NCBI GenBank assembly: GCA_037349315.1
Contig: JBAIAC010000004.1
Coordinates: 77,988,501-78,052,500, forward strand
Source of the DNA: Chelydra serpentina
Lineage: Eukaryota; Chordata; Testudines; Chelydridae
Direction: 5' to 3'
DNA: 64,000 nucleotides
Both the position numbers and the translations under genes were made by a program. The notes below the pieces were generated by a model. That model saw only the letters and a program-made list of their open reading frames with translations. It was not told where the DNA came from and searched no databases. Position 1 is the stretch's first letter. Each line of letters begins with the position of its first letter. This document shows positions 44,752 to 56,905 of this stretch, piece by piece.

Positions 44752-44868
44752 ACTGTGGAATAGACATGAGCAATCACTCGAAGAAGAAAGGACAGTTACC
44801 TGTTCTGTAATTGGCGTTCTTTGAGATATGTTGCTCAGGTCTATTCCACATCCCGCCCTCCTTCCCCT
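44752..44868. repeat. DIRS internal complementary region
   Basis: 'cctactgtggaatagacatg' with 'agcaatcactcgaagaag' (44752-44787) is the reverse complement of the left outer end, including its 'gattgctcatgtc' variant. It is directly followed by 'ctgttctgtaattggcg' and 'ttgagatatgttgctcaggtctattccac' in pieces (to about 44850), which is complementary to the right outer end, including the 'ggttacggaaccggt' extension. This joining of both ends is the hallmark template for DIRS circle formation. Confidence 0.9.
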
Positions 44869-44885
44869 CTGTCAGAGTTGGTACA

Positions 44886-45076
44886 GCAAGAAGGAACTGA
44901 GGGTGGGGGGAGCACGCAGCCCCCTATATAGCGCGCTATAGCGGCGCCACTCCAGGGGTCGCAGCGGCGCTCCCCCCTACGGATACTGCTAAGGGAAAAA
45001 CTTCCGGCACCGATGCACGTGGCGAGCACGCACACCTACTGTGGAATAGACCTGAGCAACACATCTCGAAGAAAGC
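44886..45076. repeat. DIRS right inverted terminal repeat
   Basis: It is the reverse complement of the left repeat, from 'gcaagaaggaactgagg' to 'gcaacacatctcgaaga'. About 24 more bases ('agccggttacggaaccggta') form the right extension, which the internal complementary region also copies. Confidence 0.93.
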
Positions 45077-45234
45077 CGGTTACGGAACCGGTAACGGTCC
45101 TTTACCAATCGGACTTTCCTGCTGTGTTTGAAAATGTCTTAGTACCTATTACTCTTCCCAAGACTTTTCCTCCACTTTATATTGTCTATTGGAGTATGCT
45201 GAGTGTGTCTTTTTTTTATATATCTTATATGGCC

Positions 45235-45450
45235 TCTATTACTGTAGTATCAGAGTGCCTCACAATTTTAACATATTTATCTTCATCACACCCCTGTGAG
45301 GTAGAGAAGTACTATTATCCCTATTTTACAGATGAGTAACTGAGGCACAGAGAGACTAAGTGACTTGCCCAAGATCATGCAGGGAGTATGTAGTGGAGCT
45401 GGAACTTTAACCAAAATCACAAGCCAAAACCCTACCACCGGAGATCTTCT
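45235..45450 (-). mobile_element. MIR-like (CORE) SINE
   Basis: 'ttattttacagatgag'-type text (here 'tattttacagatgagtaac'), then 'ctgaggcacagagagact' and 'aagtgacttgcccaagatca', is the well-known core of MIR elements read in reverse complement. After it come 'gtagtggagctggaac' and degraded sequence. MIR-type SINEs are shared by amniotes, so this is an ancient insertion or a locally younger reptile MIR subfamily. Confidence 0.85.
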
Positions 45451-45454
45451 AGTC

Positions 45455-46350
45455 TCATACTGCCACAGCCTCTTCATCAGTTGCACCCTGTCATACTCAA
45501 TCTCTAGAACTATATTTCCAAAATACTTCATGCAATCTTCATCTCAGGCAGCTCACACTGGTCTTACTTATGGCTTTACTGATAGAAATGCACAGTTATC
45601 ATTTTTTTTCAAGGTTGTGGCCATCTGGAAATCATTTTCCTTTGGAGAAAAAAACCCTAGTGGCTTGAATGCTCATTTTCCCTATGCCTTTCTCACAGAA
45701 TTCCTTCACAGGTTTGTTTTTGCTCTGATAGAGCTTGCCTGATCTGAAGTGCAAATACGGTATGAAGCTGACATGCTTAGCTGTGGTTAAAGAGAGGGCT
45801 GGTAATAACTATACTAAATAGTTGCACAAAATTTTGTCAATAGGATATTTTAATGAAGGTCTGAAGGCATTGCATGTGCTTGACTGTGCAGCAGGATTTT
45901 ATGATCAGTAGCTTTTAAGATTATTTTGAAGAGAAACTTGTCGAATATGGTAAAATAAACAGTGAAAGCCAAAATAATTTCAGGTGAAATTTAGAATGTT
46001 ATGCTGTTGTGTTCTGCCTATTGCAACAGGAAATTGATGTGCATATTTTTATGTCCGTTCAGAAAATAATTTGGTACATCAATTGGCTGCTATGTAACCT
46101 TTTAGCTGCATTCTACTTAAAAAACTAATCCCACCTATATTTTTTTTTTTAGTGGGATCACTTTTATTTCCAAGCTTTTTTTAGTCAGCTGAAAACAAGC
46201 TGTAATTTTCATGTCTAGCTTCATTATATTGCTGCTTAGAGAATTTGGGTGTGCCCCACACAGTTCAGGGATAATCATGATGGAAGGATAAAAAAGACAA
46301 TAAATGGTATGCTTGGATGGTTAAACATTGAAATGGAAGTTGGGCACTCA
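45455..46350. other. Non-coding DNA, presumed LMO7 intron
   Basis: I see nothing beyond AT-rich sequence and a T-run near 46140. Confidence 0.45.
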
Positions 46351-46352
46351 GG

Positions 46353-46636
46353 GTACGTCTACACTGCAAATAAAACACCAGCGGCTGAGAGTCTCAAAGC
46401 TCAGGGTCAACTGTTTCTGTCTACGGGGCTAAAAATAGCCGTGTAGACATTTCAGCTCTAGCGCAAGGTCAGGATTTGAAACTGATGAGGGAGGGGTGGG
46501 GGGTCTCAGAGCCCAAGCTTCAACCTGAGTGAGAGTGTCTACATTGTTGTTTTTAGCTCCATAGCATGAGCCTGAGGCAGTGGGCCCAGGCTCTGAGACT
46601 TGCTGCTGCGGGGTGTTTTGCAGTGTAGATGTACCC
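46353..46636. mobile_element. MITE with GGGTACGTCTACACTGCAA termini
   Basis: Left GGGTACGTCTACACTGCAA faces right TTGCAGTGTAGATGTACCC. TCA lies directly on both sides, suggesting a 3-bp duplication as in PIF/Harbinger elements, though 3 bp is weak evidence. The interior contains a second internal 'agccgtgtagacatttcagc'. Confidence 0.75.
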
Positions 46637-46699
46637 TCACTGTCCACAAATGTCTATATGGTATTAAACATGCTTACAATAAGTGTTATCCTTGTTACA

Positions 46700-47850
46700 A
46701 AGTAAGATAAAGGATAATTCAACACAGTGTAACTTGAGCGCCCTCCTGACCAAGATGAGTCTGCTCTGCAGGCAGCTCTGGCCGAGAGCATGTGCAGAAA
46801 TGCAGCAGTGAAAGTCCCTTCCATCCCAGGGGCACCTGTTCCAAACCCCTCAGAGTGTGCGCACGCACACACACTCTATACAATGAATATAAGATGAGGA
46901 AATATTTATTCACAGAGGGATGAAATGAGAAAAACGGGGAAATATCGAGGGAGCAGTAAAACACGGTTGCATTCAACTCAAGGCCCCCTAGGCCCAGCAG
47001 TAGGTACCACAATCTGAAAGGGCAGACACTGAGTAATGTATCTGCACACAGAGTTCAGGAGTCCTGGGCAAAGTTCCAATCCGGCAGTGAATCTTGGGTG
47101 TTCCTAGTTATCTTTGGTGCCAGTGAACTTTCCCCAACAAATCCCTCTGGTGCCCTCTTCTGCCATTCTCTGCAAAGCCACACAGAGCGACCACCTCCCC
47201 ACTTAACTAGCTAACAGCCTCCCTCCTTATTCCCAATGCAAACTCACAAGCCTCAGTACTCTCAGCCCCAGGCAGCTTTGGGCATTAGTGATACTGGGTC
47301 CAGCTCCGACCTGTCCTTCTCGGGTGATTCCTCCCTGGCACAGTGCTCCTCCTGTCCTGGGGTGTCTCCAATCGGCTACTTGGTCCCTCCTAGGGTGACC
47401 AGATGTCCCGATTTTATAGGGACAGTCCCGATTTTGGGGTCTTTTTCTTATATAGGCTCCTATAACCTCCCCCCCCCGCCCCCCCGCCCGGTCCCAATTT
47501 TTCACACTTGCTGTCTGGTCACCCTAGTCCCTCCCAGGCTTCAGGCAGGTTTTTGTTCTGCTTCACTCTGTGAGGGCCTGCTTGCTGCAGCTACACACAC
47601 ACTCTTTCTCTCCCCTCTCCTGCTCTGCTTCCCCTCCCACCAAAAAGCACTTCCTCCTTTGGAACAATCAGCACGTCCCCTCTCAGGAAAAAGATTTAAA
47701 GGGGCCATGCTCGTTAAATTACAATAGTATTTCTTGTTGCTTCACAAAGTTTTGAAAGGCCTGAGCCTGCAGCTTTCTAGGGAGATTCCGTTAATGTTTT
47801 GGAAGGAGGAAACCTGGGTGAAGGATTGAGGGAAAGGTTCAAACCCTTAA
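46700..47850 (-). repeat. Possible LTR-like repeat hosting a MITE
   Basis: 'aggcccagcagtaggtacca' and 'gaaagggcagacact' recall reptile LTR-type repeats, and the region is C-rich with an inverted AATAAA-like tract at the left. The borders are not visible and no genes are present. A MITE at 47391-47526 sits inside it. Confidence 0.3.
47391..47526. mobile_element. Short hAT MITE, TAGGGTGACCAGA termini, complete
   Basis: Left TAGGGTGACCAGATGTCCCG and right GCTGTCTGGTCACCCTA are inverted termini. The 8-bp target duplication gtccctcc is perfect (47383-47390, 47527-47534). At 136 bp it has a C/G-run in the middle. Confidence 0.95.
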
Positions 47851-49013
47851 TGTAACGATTATGGCAGAGTTGCCCAAGGTGTGGGACATGCCCAGGTGGG
47901 GTGAATGCAAAGAGCTAGCTCGCAGGGGGGAGGATGTGGAAGATGCAAGGGTAGGCCTTTAATACCATATTTCAAGGTGGGAGGTGGGTGCAATTAGTTT
48001 AGGCTTCCTGAAGGAGGCTCAGCTGTCAAATATTTCAGATCCTCAATTAAGGGATGGGATAAAATAGTGAGTTCAGTAAGGAGCTGCCAGTTGAAGTGAT
48101 GGGAAATGAGACTCAGTTATTCCCTGGTGTAACTCCATTGCAGCTAGGGTAAAAAATACCCCTATGTGCTTAAAAATCAGCACTGAATTAAAAAATAGCC
48201 TCAGACTGGTGTGTAACTTTATTTTTGTGTATCTTCACAATTTTGATTTGATGTAAACTTCCTGCCTAACCTTTGTGTTAACTCAAGAAACAAAAAGGCA
48301 AGCTCATTCTTTCCCAACATCTGCAGAATGAAAGTTATTCAGCATTTTTTGTGAAAAAAATCATTTTTTTCCCCCCAACCAGCGCTAGTCAGCAAGCTTC
48401 ACTGTGTGGTAGCTTGACAGCAGTGTATTCAGCACAGTTCAAGGGGAATGACTGTACTATACTGTACTCCTCCTTTCCCCTGTGTGCTCTGAGGCAAAAC
48501 AAAACGTATGTTTATTAAGTTTCAGTTTTGAAGCTGGGTATTAAGGGAGTGCATTGAGCGAGGATTGAAGCAAACACAGGACAAGGGTGTGGATAACCCG
48601 GTGGGTGGAAGGGAAGGCCTTTGGAGCTGAATGGGATATGGGAGAGACTAGAATTCAGCCCTGCCTTTGGCATTTCCTGTCCAGTCCCCTTTCTGAGCCT
48701 GCCTGCCTGCCTGCCCTTCTCCACAAATCTTGTTGGTAATGTGGGAGTGCAGCACACTGCCCCTGCTGCTGATCAAGATGCCTCTCTGTGTTTGGTGACT
48801 ACATGGTCAAAGCAGAGGCTAGAGTGCAATGGTTAACATATCCTTGCAGCTCCTTTAGCCATGTGTTTCAGTCAGAGCAGAAAGCTATTTGTAGTGATTA
48901 GAGTATACAGTAGTAGCTCTTCCTTTTTGTTGATGGGTGCTATTAATTGGGAGTCAGGGCAGAGATTGCTATGCCTCTCCAGTTCAGTTCAGTCTCTGTG
49001 AGAGAGACCCATC
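47851..49013. other. Non-coding DNA, presumed LMO7 intron
   Basis: No exon or repeat is recognised. It has a short (CTGC)n-like run at 48700-48716. Confidence 0.45.
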
Positions 49014-49021
49014 ATCCAGAG

Positions 49022-49624
49022 CAGAGGTGGGCAAACTACGGCCCGTGGGCCACATCTGGCCCGCGGGACCGTCCTGCCTGGCCCTTGAGCTCCTGGCGGG
49101 GGAGGCTAGACCCCATCCCATGCCCTGCTATTCTCCCTCCCCCACAGCATCAGCTCGCTGTGCTGTCAGAACTCTGGGCGGCGGGGCTGCGAGCTCCTGC
49201 CAGGCAGCATGGCTGTGAGAGCCGCTGGCCTGCCCTGGTGCTCTAGACTGTGTGGCAGCATGACTGGCTCAGGCCGGGTGGCGCGGCTGCCAGTCCTGGT
49301 GCTGAGTGGCATGGTAAGGGGGCAGGGAGTCGGGGGGTGGATAAGGGGCAGAGGGTTCCGGGGAGCAGTCAGGACAGGGAGCAGGGGATGGTTGGATAGG
49401 TGTGGGAGTCCTGGAGGGCCTGTCGGGGCAGTCAGGGGACAGGGATTAGGGGGTGGTTGGCTAGGTCGGAGGTTCTGAGGGGGGCAGTCGGGGTGAGAAG
49501 TGGGAGGGGGCAGATAGGGGGTGGTGCCAGGCTGCATGGGGAGGCATAGCCTTCCCTACCCGGCCCTCCATACAGTTTCGGAACCCCGATGTGGCCCTTA
49601 GGCCAAAAAGTTTGCCCATCCCTG
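49022..49624. mobile_element. hAT MITE, CAGAGGTGGGCAAACT termini
   Basis: It starts CAGAGGTGGGCAAACTACGG and ends AGTTTGCCCATCCCTG, an inverted pair. Flanks are atccagag (49014-49021) and atccacag (49625-49632), 8 bp with one mismatch. The interior has G-rich imperfect repeats ('gggcagggagtcggggggtgg') that make Gly/Arg-rich chance frames. Confidence 0.88.
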
Positions 49625-49632
49625 ATCCACAG

Positions 49633-50757
49633 GTTACAAGGAGAAACTTGGCATAAAACATCTTCAGATAAGAGGCCTTGCATTTTCCTCTGATTTTTGT
49701 TTGTTTTTGCCTTTTTAACATCAGTCCATGTTTAGCGGGCTTTTGTCCCTCTCTCACATAAGAGCCACGCGCACCAATAAAACTGCAGAATAATTTGGCA
49801 CATGTAGGTATTGTCCCTTCTCTCCTGACTTTCCCCAGGTTTGCTCTTCCTCACACAAAAGAGTGCTCAGCTGGATATTTTGCCCTGTTTGGCGAGATTT
49901 TCCAGTTAGTGTAGTTATGTGCTCTGGCAAGGAGTTTCTGGGGTGGGGAAGAAAAGGGCAGAGAACAATACTCTAAATGCTCAGCTTTTTGGGAAAGCCT
50001 ACAGTTTTGCTAGCGGTGGTGGTGAGAAGGGTCTTGGAGTTTCTTGCCCACAGGGCTCTGAACTTTGAGGTCCAAGTTCATATTGCTTCTCTATGCTTGT
50101 CTGTGGAGGAAAACTTTGCAGTTTCATCCAGGTCAGTCATCCTTTTACAAGCTCTGTTTTCACAGATCACCCTTCCCAAGCCCTATCATGACAATCTGTC
50201 CTGTTTTCCCTGCTGGCCAAGGCATTTCTGGAGGTGCAAGCACAACTAAAAACTACCAATGCCCACCCACCAACCATTTTTTTAAAAAAAAGATACAAAC
50301 ATAGGCCTTTTCCTCTTAACTGCAGCTATCTTCTTTTAACTCTGTCTGTTGTGCTCAGGGCAGCTCTGGCTCACTCTGTACCCTTATGTTTTTGGTGAAT
50401 CTCTTGAGGATAGAGTTCAAAGGGACCCTAAGACACTGATTTTCAAAGGAGCCTAAGAGTTTGGTACTCCATTCAAATTGAATTGTTGGAGTACAATTCA
50501 GCTCCTTTCAGCTCTTTTTAAGATTGCAACATGGAACAGAAACCCACTGGGCAGTCCTGGACAGGATAACCACCCCTCTCTGCTGTGGAATTGCTGACAC
50601 ACTTAACTTTTACCATAGTACTTAGAAGTAATGGGAAAAGGAGTGAGCTAGAGGCACAGGTGGTGCAGCAGTTTAACAAATGGGAATCAGAGGAGTAGAA
50701 TAATCCCAGAACCCTCAGGAGAAATGGGCATAGCCAGGGAAGCTTTGGTTCAGAGAG
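49633..50757. other. Non-coding DNA, presumed LMO7 intron
   Basis: No exon or clear repeat is recognised. The frame at 49977-50249 lacks any family signature. Confidence 0.45.
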
Positions 50758-50765
50758 GGCTAGTG

Positions 50766-51181
50766 CAGTGGTTCACATCCTTTCCTGACTACTATGCCCC
50801 TTTCAGGAGTCAGATTTATCTTGAGTACCCCAAAGTTTCACCTCATTTTAAAAACTATTTGCTTACAAAATCAGACATGAAAATTCAGAAGTGTCACAGG
50901 ACACTATTACTGAAAAATTGCTTACTTTCTCATTTTTACCATATAATAATGGTAAAATAAATCAATTGGAATATAAATATTCTACAGTACTTACATTATA
51001 GTGTATAGTACATACAGCAGTATAGACCGTCATTGTATGAACTTTTAGTTTGTACTGACTTGCTAGTGCTTTTTATGTAGCCTGTTATAAAACTAGGCAA
51101 ATATCTAGATGAGTTGATGTACCCCCTGGAAGACCTCTGCGTACATCGAGAGGTTTGCATACTCCTGGTTGACAACCACTG
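50766..51181. mobile_element. hAT non-autonomous element, CAGTGGTTC termini
   Basis: It begins CAGTGGTTCACATCC and ends GTTGACAACCACTG, classic hAT ends. Flanks ggctagtg (50758-50765) and ggccaagg (51182-51189) agree at 5 of 8 bases, so the insertion is old. The AT-rich interior ends in 'gtaccccctggaagacctctgcgtac' in pieces, typical of this family. Confidence 0.8.
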
Positions 51182-51189
51182 GGCCAAGG

Positions 51190-53135
51190 AATTTTATACT
51201 GCATTGGTATTATGTTGTTTGTTTAGGATAACCTTTCTGTGTTTATTTGTTAATATTGGCTGTGTATTCCTTTCCCCATGGCAGAAAGGACTAACAAATT
51301 CTAGTTTCTTACACTGACTGGTTTGGAGCAACTTTTTTTTGGAAGTGTTTAAGCAACCTTAACTACAAGCCTCACTGACTATAATAAACAGATGCAGCCA
51401 CTGGATCTCTGATACAAACTCTTCCTTAAAGCCCCCTTCTAAGAACCCTCGCATTCTCCTCCTCACCAAAAATCTTCCTTCTTTCTCCCTTTCCTTGACA
51501 ATTGAGCCATGTCTTGTCTAGTGGTTTTGACTTGTCTTTTGGGGAATATCTTCACTGTACACTTACCTAGCTTTTAGCCCAAACTCCCTTACTGCCACAG
51601 ACACAAACTTTTGTTTTATCTGGGTTTGGAAGTGCTTCAAGCCCAGGCTAGCTGACCCGACTGGGGATATAGGTTAGAGTGTGGCCTCCACTTTAACTTG
51701 GGAAGCGAGAATGCAGAATAAAAAACTTGAGTGCTGGTGGTCCTCTGGTGCTTTCCCACAATTTCCCCGATTGACAAATTCTCCTAGTATTGATACAAGT
51801 GACTGGGAAAGAATTGTCAAGCATTTCAGCACAAAAAACCATGGGAGATGCCCCCAGACAAGCACAGGGCAGGACAGAAATGGTGAGGACTCAGGTAAGG
51901 CTTTGTAGTATGACTGCTCACACCGGGCTTAGGCTAATTCAGGTGCTCAATTCTGGCTGCTGATCACTTGGGCTAAGTCTGCAGGGAAGTACCCATAGAC
52001 TGTAAAATCTCTGGGGCAGGGTATGTGGCTTGCACTGTTCACCAAGTGCTATGGAATCTGATTTACTAAAAAGTATTGTGTGTTTAAATTAGAAGTTGGC
52101 TTACTCAGCTTGTTTTGTATTTGCCACATGGCAAGATACAAAATGATAGACCTTGCTCTGAAGAGTTTACAGTTTAAAAGAGACTCTTGACAGGTTGACC
52201 TGAGAGAAACAGTGGTGGGAGTTGCTATTGTCTTCCCCTCATCCAACATGATTTTATTTGTGCACACTCTTGTGGAGTTCTTATAGCCTGATAATTTAGC
52301 AGATTCTTAATTAGTAGATTTAACATTTCTATTTAAATAAATTATCATGTTTCAGTTACTACACCAGCTGTGTGTTTCATGATCAACTTCAATCTGTCTA
52401 CAGCAGTGTTGCTAACAGGGGAAGGCAGAAAGTGAAGGCTGCACCACACCCTTCTCTCTCAGGCTGTTATTTATGCCTCTGACCTAGCCCATATCATATG
52501 AATGCTTCCTCTCCTCTCTTTATAGCCATCCTGCTTGTGAGTTCCCTTTTTGGAAGTGGGAAGAGAAGATGTTTTTAAGCATCCATGATCACCTTTGATA
52601 CCTTATTTTAACTAAGTTTCAGCCTTCATATATGAAGGCATGTATGAAGTAAGCATATTTTAAATGGCAGTGATGAGATTAATTCCCTTTACTTTATCTC
52701 TTTATCAGTGATATCCTCAGCACAAAGCTACAGAATATAACAAGATCTACTAGTCAATATAATGTGAGATTTTTCCCCTCCCCATGAAAGCAAATTTTGA
52801 GTGTGTGTATGTAAAAACGCATTAAACACCAGGAAAGACAGTGACTGCAAATTTGTATAGTTCTAAATACTGCTGATGTTTTTACTACATTTCATAAAAA
52901 CAAGTACAGTATATGTATCACACATCTCTTTAGATTTTGTTCCTGATATTCTGGTTTGAGTTATCTTTTTGATTGTATTAACACGAGACCATAGATTGAA
53001 GCCTTTAAACATACTTTTTCATCAAAGTGAGTTTACTGTAAGAGCACTTAGCTACCATGTTTCAGAATGTGCAGTTTTAAATAAATTGCATGAATATTTT
53101 TGGACTCAGCCTGACAAGTGTGAGCCAAAGGGGCT
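51190..53135. other. Non-coding DNA, presumed LMO7 intron
   Basis: I see no exon, RNA gene or clear repeat. Confidence 0.45.
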
Positions 53136-53139
53136 GTTT

Positions 53140-53335
53140 AATTTCAGGGTAGACTTTTGGGCATAGGCTGCAGCCTGAGCTCTGGGACCCCCCCCCCACC
53201 TTGAAGGGTCCTATAGTCTGGGCTCCAGCCTGAGCCTGAATGTCTACACTGCAATTCAACAGTCCCTAAGCATGAGCCCGACTGAGCTGACACGGGGCAG
53301 CTGTGCTTGTCTACTTGCAGGGTTAGGCATACCCT
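53140..53335. mobile_element. Truncated MITE, 'gtctacactgcaatt' family
   Basis: It contains 'ggctgcagcctgagctctgg', the mirrored 'ctgggctccagcctgagcc' and 'aatgtctacactgcaattc'. It ends 'cttgcagggttaggcatacc', a degraded form of the terminus 'ttgcagtgtagacatacc'. The left terminus is lost. Confidence 0.6.
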
Positions 53336-55640
53336 GATGCTTAAGACATGGGTTTCCCAAACCTTGTCTGTCTAGTCTAGACCTAAAAGCATATGTGCAT
53401 GTTTAAAAATGTAACATAGCTTGTCCTCATAATTAAAACATGGACGATAAAACACACTACTTTTGATCAGTGGTCCAATATGAGGCCCTGAACACATTTA
53501 CTGGTCATGAAAGTTTTGATATCAGTCTTAAAAAATGTCCCTTGTACTGGCAACGTGTCAAGTGTAAATATCAACCAATTTATTATTGACTTATTGAACT
53601 TTTTTTGCTATTTTGGTTAGTGAATCTTATTAATGCAAAATCTCTCAATATTCCTTCAAAATGTAATTACAAGTTAACACTTATTTCTGGTGTGGCTTCC
53701 TCTCATAGCAGAATCTGAAAGGCTTTGAGTCCCACGATATTTCTGTCCTCACAAGCAGTTCTTGTTCCACATTTAAGAAGCTCTGTGAGACAGTCCCTTA
53801 AATCAAATGGTTAAAACATTGAATTTAGAAGAAAAAAAGCCTGTCTCTTGTTTTTATTTCTAATAAAGACAAATGCATTATCGAAGAAAAATGATCACCT
53901 TTCAGAATAAAAACTAAGGAAATAAACTAAAACATGAATGAAGAGTTTAGCTGAGAAATGCATACCATCTACTTCTAACAAAAAGAACCTCAAACTGTAG
54001 ATTTTAAAAAAACACCTGAAAGATGGAAGATTGATAATGCTATTTGTGGAATCATAACTCACTTCTTTTTCTGTATCCCACCCACAGCCTTACAGTGAAT
54101 AGGTATATAATAAGTATTAAAATAGCTTTAGAAACTTTTCACATTACTGAGTAACAAAGAGAACGTTCTAAATCCATACACATGCAGGGTCTCAATTCTC
54201 TTCCCATGGGGAGAAGTAGGGCTTCTTAATATTTAGAGATGAAGCATGCTATATGTCCTCCAGTAACCTAACTGGGCATATTTAGTTCTTGATGTGGGTC
54301 ACTGGTGTCTTGTGCTCTTCTGCTTGAGGATGTATGGTATGTTTCAGCCTTGACTATGAACTTGTTTCATTGCTTCTGTTACTGCCTAAACACTTTGAAA
54401 TGCAGGGTGTGTCTGTAAAGGGCAGGATGATATAAAATCTGTGGGATATTTTTAGTAACTGCACTGAAATTCTAGCAGGGTAAAACCTAACTTCACAGTA
54501 GGCTGTGATATAACATGCAGTTTAATAATCTAATGTCTGTTAAATTGTGCTGATCTAGATATCTAAAAGTAGTCATCTGCTTGGCCATCTAGGGACATGT
54601 GGTTCAGTTCCCAGTCCTCTTTATGCTGGGCTAGCAAATGCTGTGCATGTTTATTAATTGTATACAAAACCACGAAGTGTAGGTTTTGGTCGGTTTCTCA
54701 GGGTGTTGGGGATGAGAGCTTGCATCCCCAACTGAAGCTTCAAGAGAATTTAATGGGTGCGAACTATAGGTCTGCTAATGGACCCCTAATTAAATGTACA
54801 AACATGACTTAAAATAACCTGTAAAGTAAGTTTTAAACTAGGGTGCCATACCTAAATCCATCGTAAGACACCAAAGTCGTCTGATTTCCTCCTCAGCCCC
54901 CAAGAGTTGCTAACATTTTCACATCTTGCAAAGCATGTTGCTAGATAGCTGCACGGTATGACTGTTTATCTAGCAACACCATCAACTGTAGTCTAGTATG
55001 TACTGTTTTGTTGTATGCTATTTTTATTTCCTTAAACATTTTATGACTAGCAATATGTTTGTAAGGAAACATTCCTAACTAAATGATGATATGACAACTT
55101 AAACTTTTTCTGCATGATTGTTGGTGACATTTTATGCTTTGACTTAAAAAAAATAATTCAGGAGATATTTTGGAATTTATATTACAGCAGTTCATAGTAT
55201 CTGTGCTAAACTAAAAGGATATTTATAAGCAGGACATATGTTGTTCTCTCTCCTGCTTGTCACAGGCTCTTTTGTTTAAAGATTCATATCTATCTGCTTT
55301 TTGATGCAAGGATAAATGTAAATGAGTTGCAAGAGGTGATAGTTTCATTAAAGTTCAGTGCTTGAATTGGACAGAGATGCTGCTCGCCTTTCTATTCTGT
55401 TGAGATTCTCATTCGATTTCTATCACTGTGATACAAATACCTAAACTTCTTGCCTTAGCTACATACCTGCCTGTGTCATACTACTTATTTCTGTGATGGC
55501 ATGTGTGGAAAAGAACTAATGAAGAAGCTGGCAGCATTAATGCTGCTTTGAGCAGTTTGAGTTGCTGCACCACTATGCCCTTGCTTTCTTCCTATATAGC
55601 ACAAGAATTAGGATGGACCTGCGAGAGCTCGTTGCTAGCA
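53336..55640. other. Non-coding DNA, presumed LMO7 intron
   Basis: No exon or clear repeat is recognised. Confidence 0.45.
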
Positions 55641-55644
55641 CAAG

Positions 55645-56755
55645 AGCTTAGATGTTGCTGAGATGTGCAGCCCTTTCAGTTCCTGCTCAGTGGTCCACAA
55701 AGCCTGGAGTATCATACTTACAGCATCCAGTAAGCTGCAATCCATGGAGTGCAGCTTGTACAAAGCAAGCTATTTTCAGAAGATGAACAAAGCTTTTTTA
55801 AAGGAAAGGAGGGGTAGGGAGTGGGAAATCTCAGGGAATTTTCTTAAATGCAGAGGAGCAATGACCACCCTGCACCTTTAAGCTGGGAGTGGGGAGTATT
55901 TGGCTGGCTGGCCGAGTGAAGGGACCAGTGCTTTATAGCTTGCAAGGGGGGGGGTGGGGAGGGATGAAAACTACTGTAAAAAGGGGCAGTGTGGTCACTG
56001 ACCCATCTCCTGGGAATGCAGGTTTTAAAAAGAGGCTGTTCAGTGCCTTGAGCCTTCCTTTTTTCATGGACCGAGGCTGAAGCAGGGCCCACCCTCCCTC
56101 CCATTTAAGTGGTAAAATACCAAGTTTGGCCGTCAGCTGCTGTGGGCATTATGCTAGCTGCCCCTTTTTTTAGGGGGGCTGGGAAGGAATTTTTCCCTTA
56201 CCACCAGATTGGCTTGGGTGCAGTTGTGTTTTTTCACCTTCCCCACAGCAGGTTTCAGGAAGGGCTCTGTTCATGCATGGCATGACGGGTGATAGGCCAT
56301 ATGTCACAACTCATCATTTAAGTGTAGGGGAGATGTTCAGTGCAGGTACTCCATAGGAAAGATATACAGTGCCCAGATAAATGGCTTGGAAAAAGACTTA
56401 AAAAGAGCTGTTCATTAAAGGAAGGAATGGCAGGGGGGGGGGGCGATGGTTGGAGACTCCTATGATTGGTACAGTAGGGAGCTAACCCCCCCATTCTGAT
56501 AGCTTACCTTAACCCTCCTACAAGCGGCGGGGTGGATTGTAAGGTTCTGGCAATAGATTTGTTGGAGGGACCTGGAGGGAAAAAGAAGGGGAGCTGGTGG
56601 AAGCCCCCCAGGTAATTATGGAATAAACACGGGGTTACCTGCTCTGTATACAGTTATCTGCCGAATAGTCCCAGACATCGAATAATAAAGTTGTGGCCTG
56701 ATTAAGCCTGTGCCAAATGTCTCCTGTCCTCCTTTTGGCATAGCCAGACAATCAC
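55645..56755 (+). mobile_element. LTR-like repeat, plus copy of a pair
   Basis: It matches the reverse complement of 22937-23890 over several blocks: 'caatgaccaccctgcacctt', 'taccaccagattggc', 'ccttccccacagcagg' and 'aataataaagttgtgg' near the end. AATAAA followed about 80 bases later by the end of similarity suggests an LTR. The interior has G-runs. The left edge is uncertain. Confidence 0.55.
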
Positions 56756-56905
56756 AATCTGGAAGGGAGAGTAAATGAGCAGAGAATCTTTTTCTCACAT
56801 ACCAACATTTCTTTACTGCTACAAGTACTGTGTAAGAATATAGTATGTCAATTCTCTTGTGGTGAACTATAAACTATATTGACAAAACTCAAAAGCCTGT
56901 GTACG

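Larger units (their letters stand above)
39892..45100 (+). mobile_element. DIRS-type tyrosine-recombinase retrotransposon, complete ends, decayed genes
   Basis: The order is: left inverted terminal repeat (39893-40081), gag-like region (40224-42151), RT (42148 to about 42570), RNase H (about 42650-43370), tyrosine recombinase (43683-44650), internal complementary region (44752-44868), right inverted terminal repeat (44886-45076) and a short right extension. No target duplication is visible, as expected for integration by a tyrosine recombinase. I found no methyltransferase domain. Stops, frameshifts and a deletion in the RT show it is not autonomous now. It is GC-richer than its surroundings. 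Confidence 0.93.
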
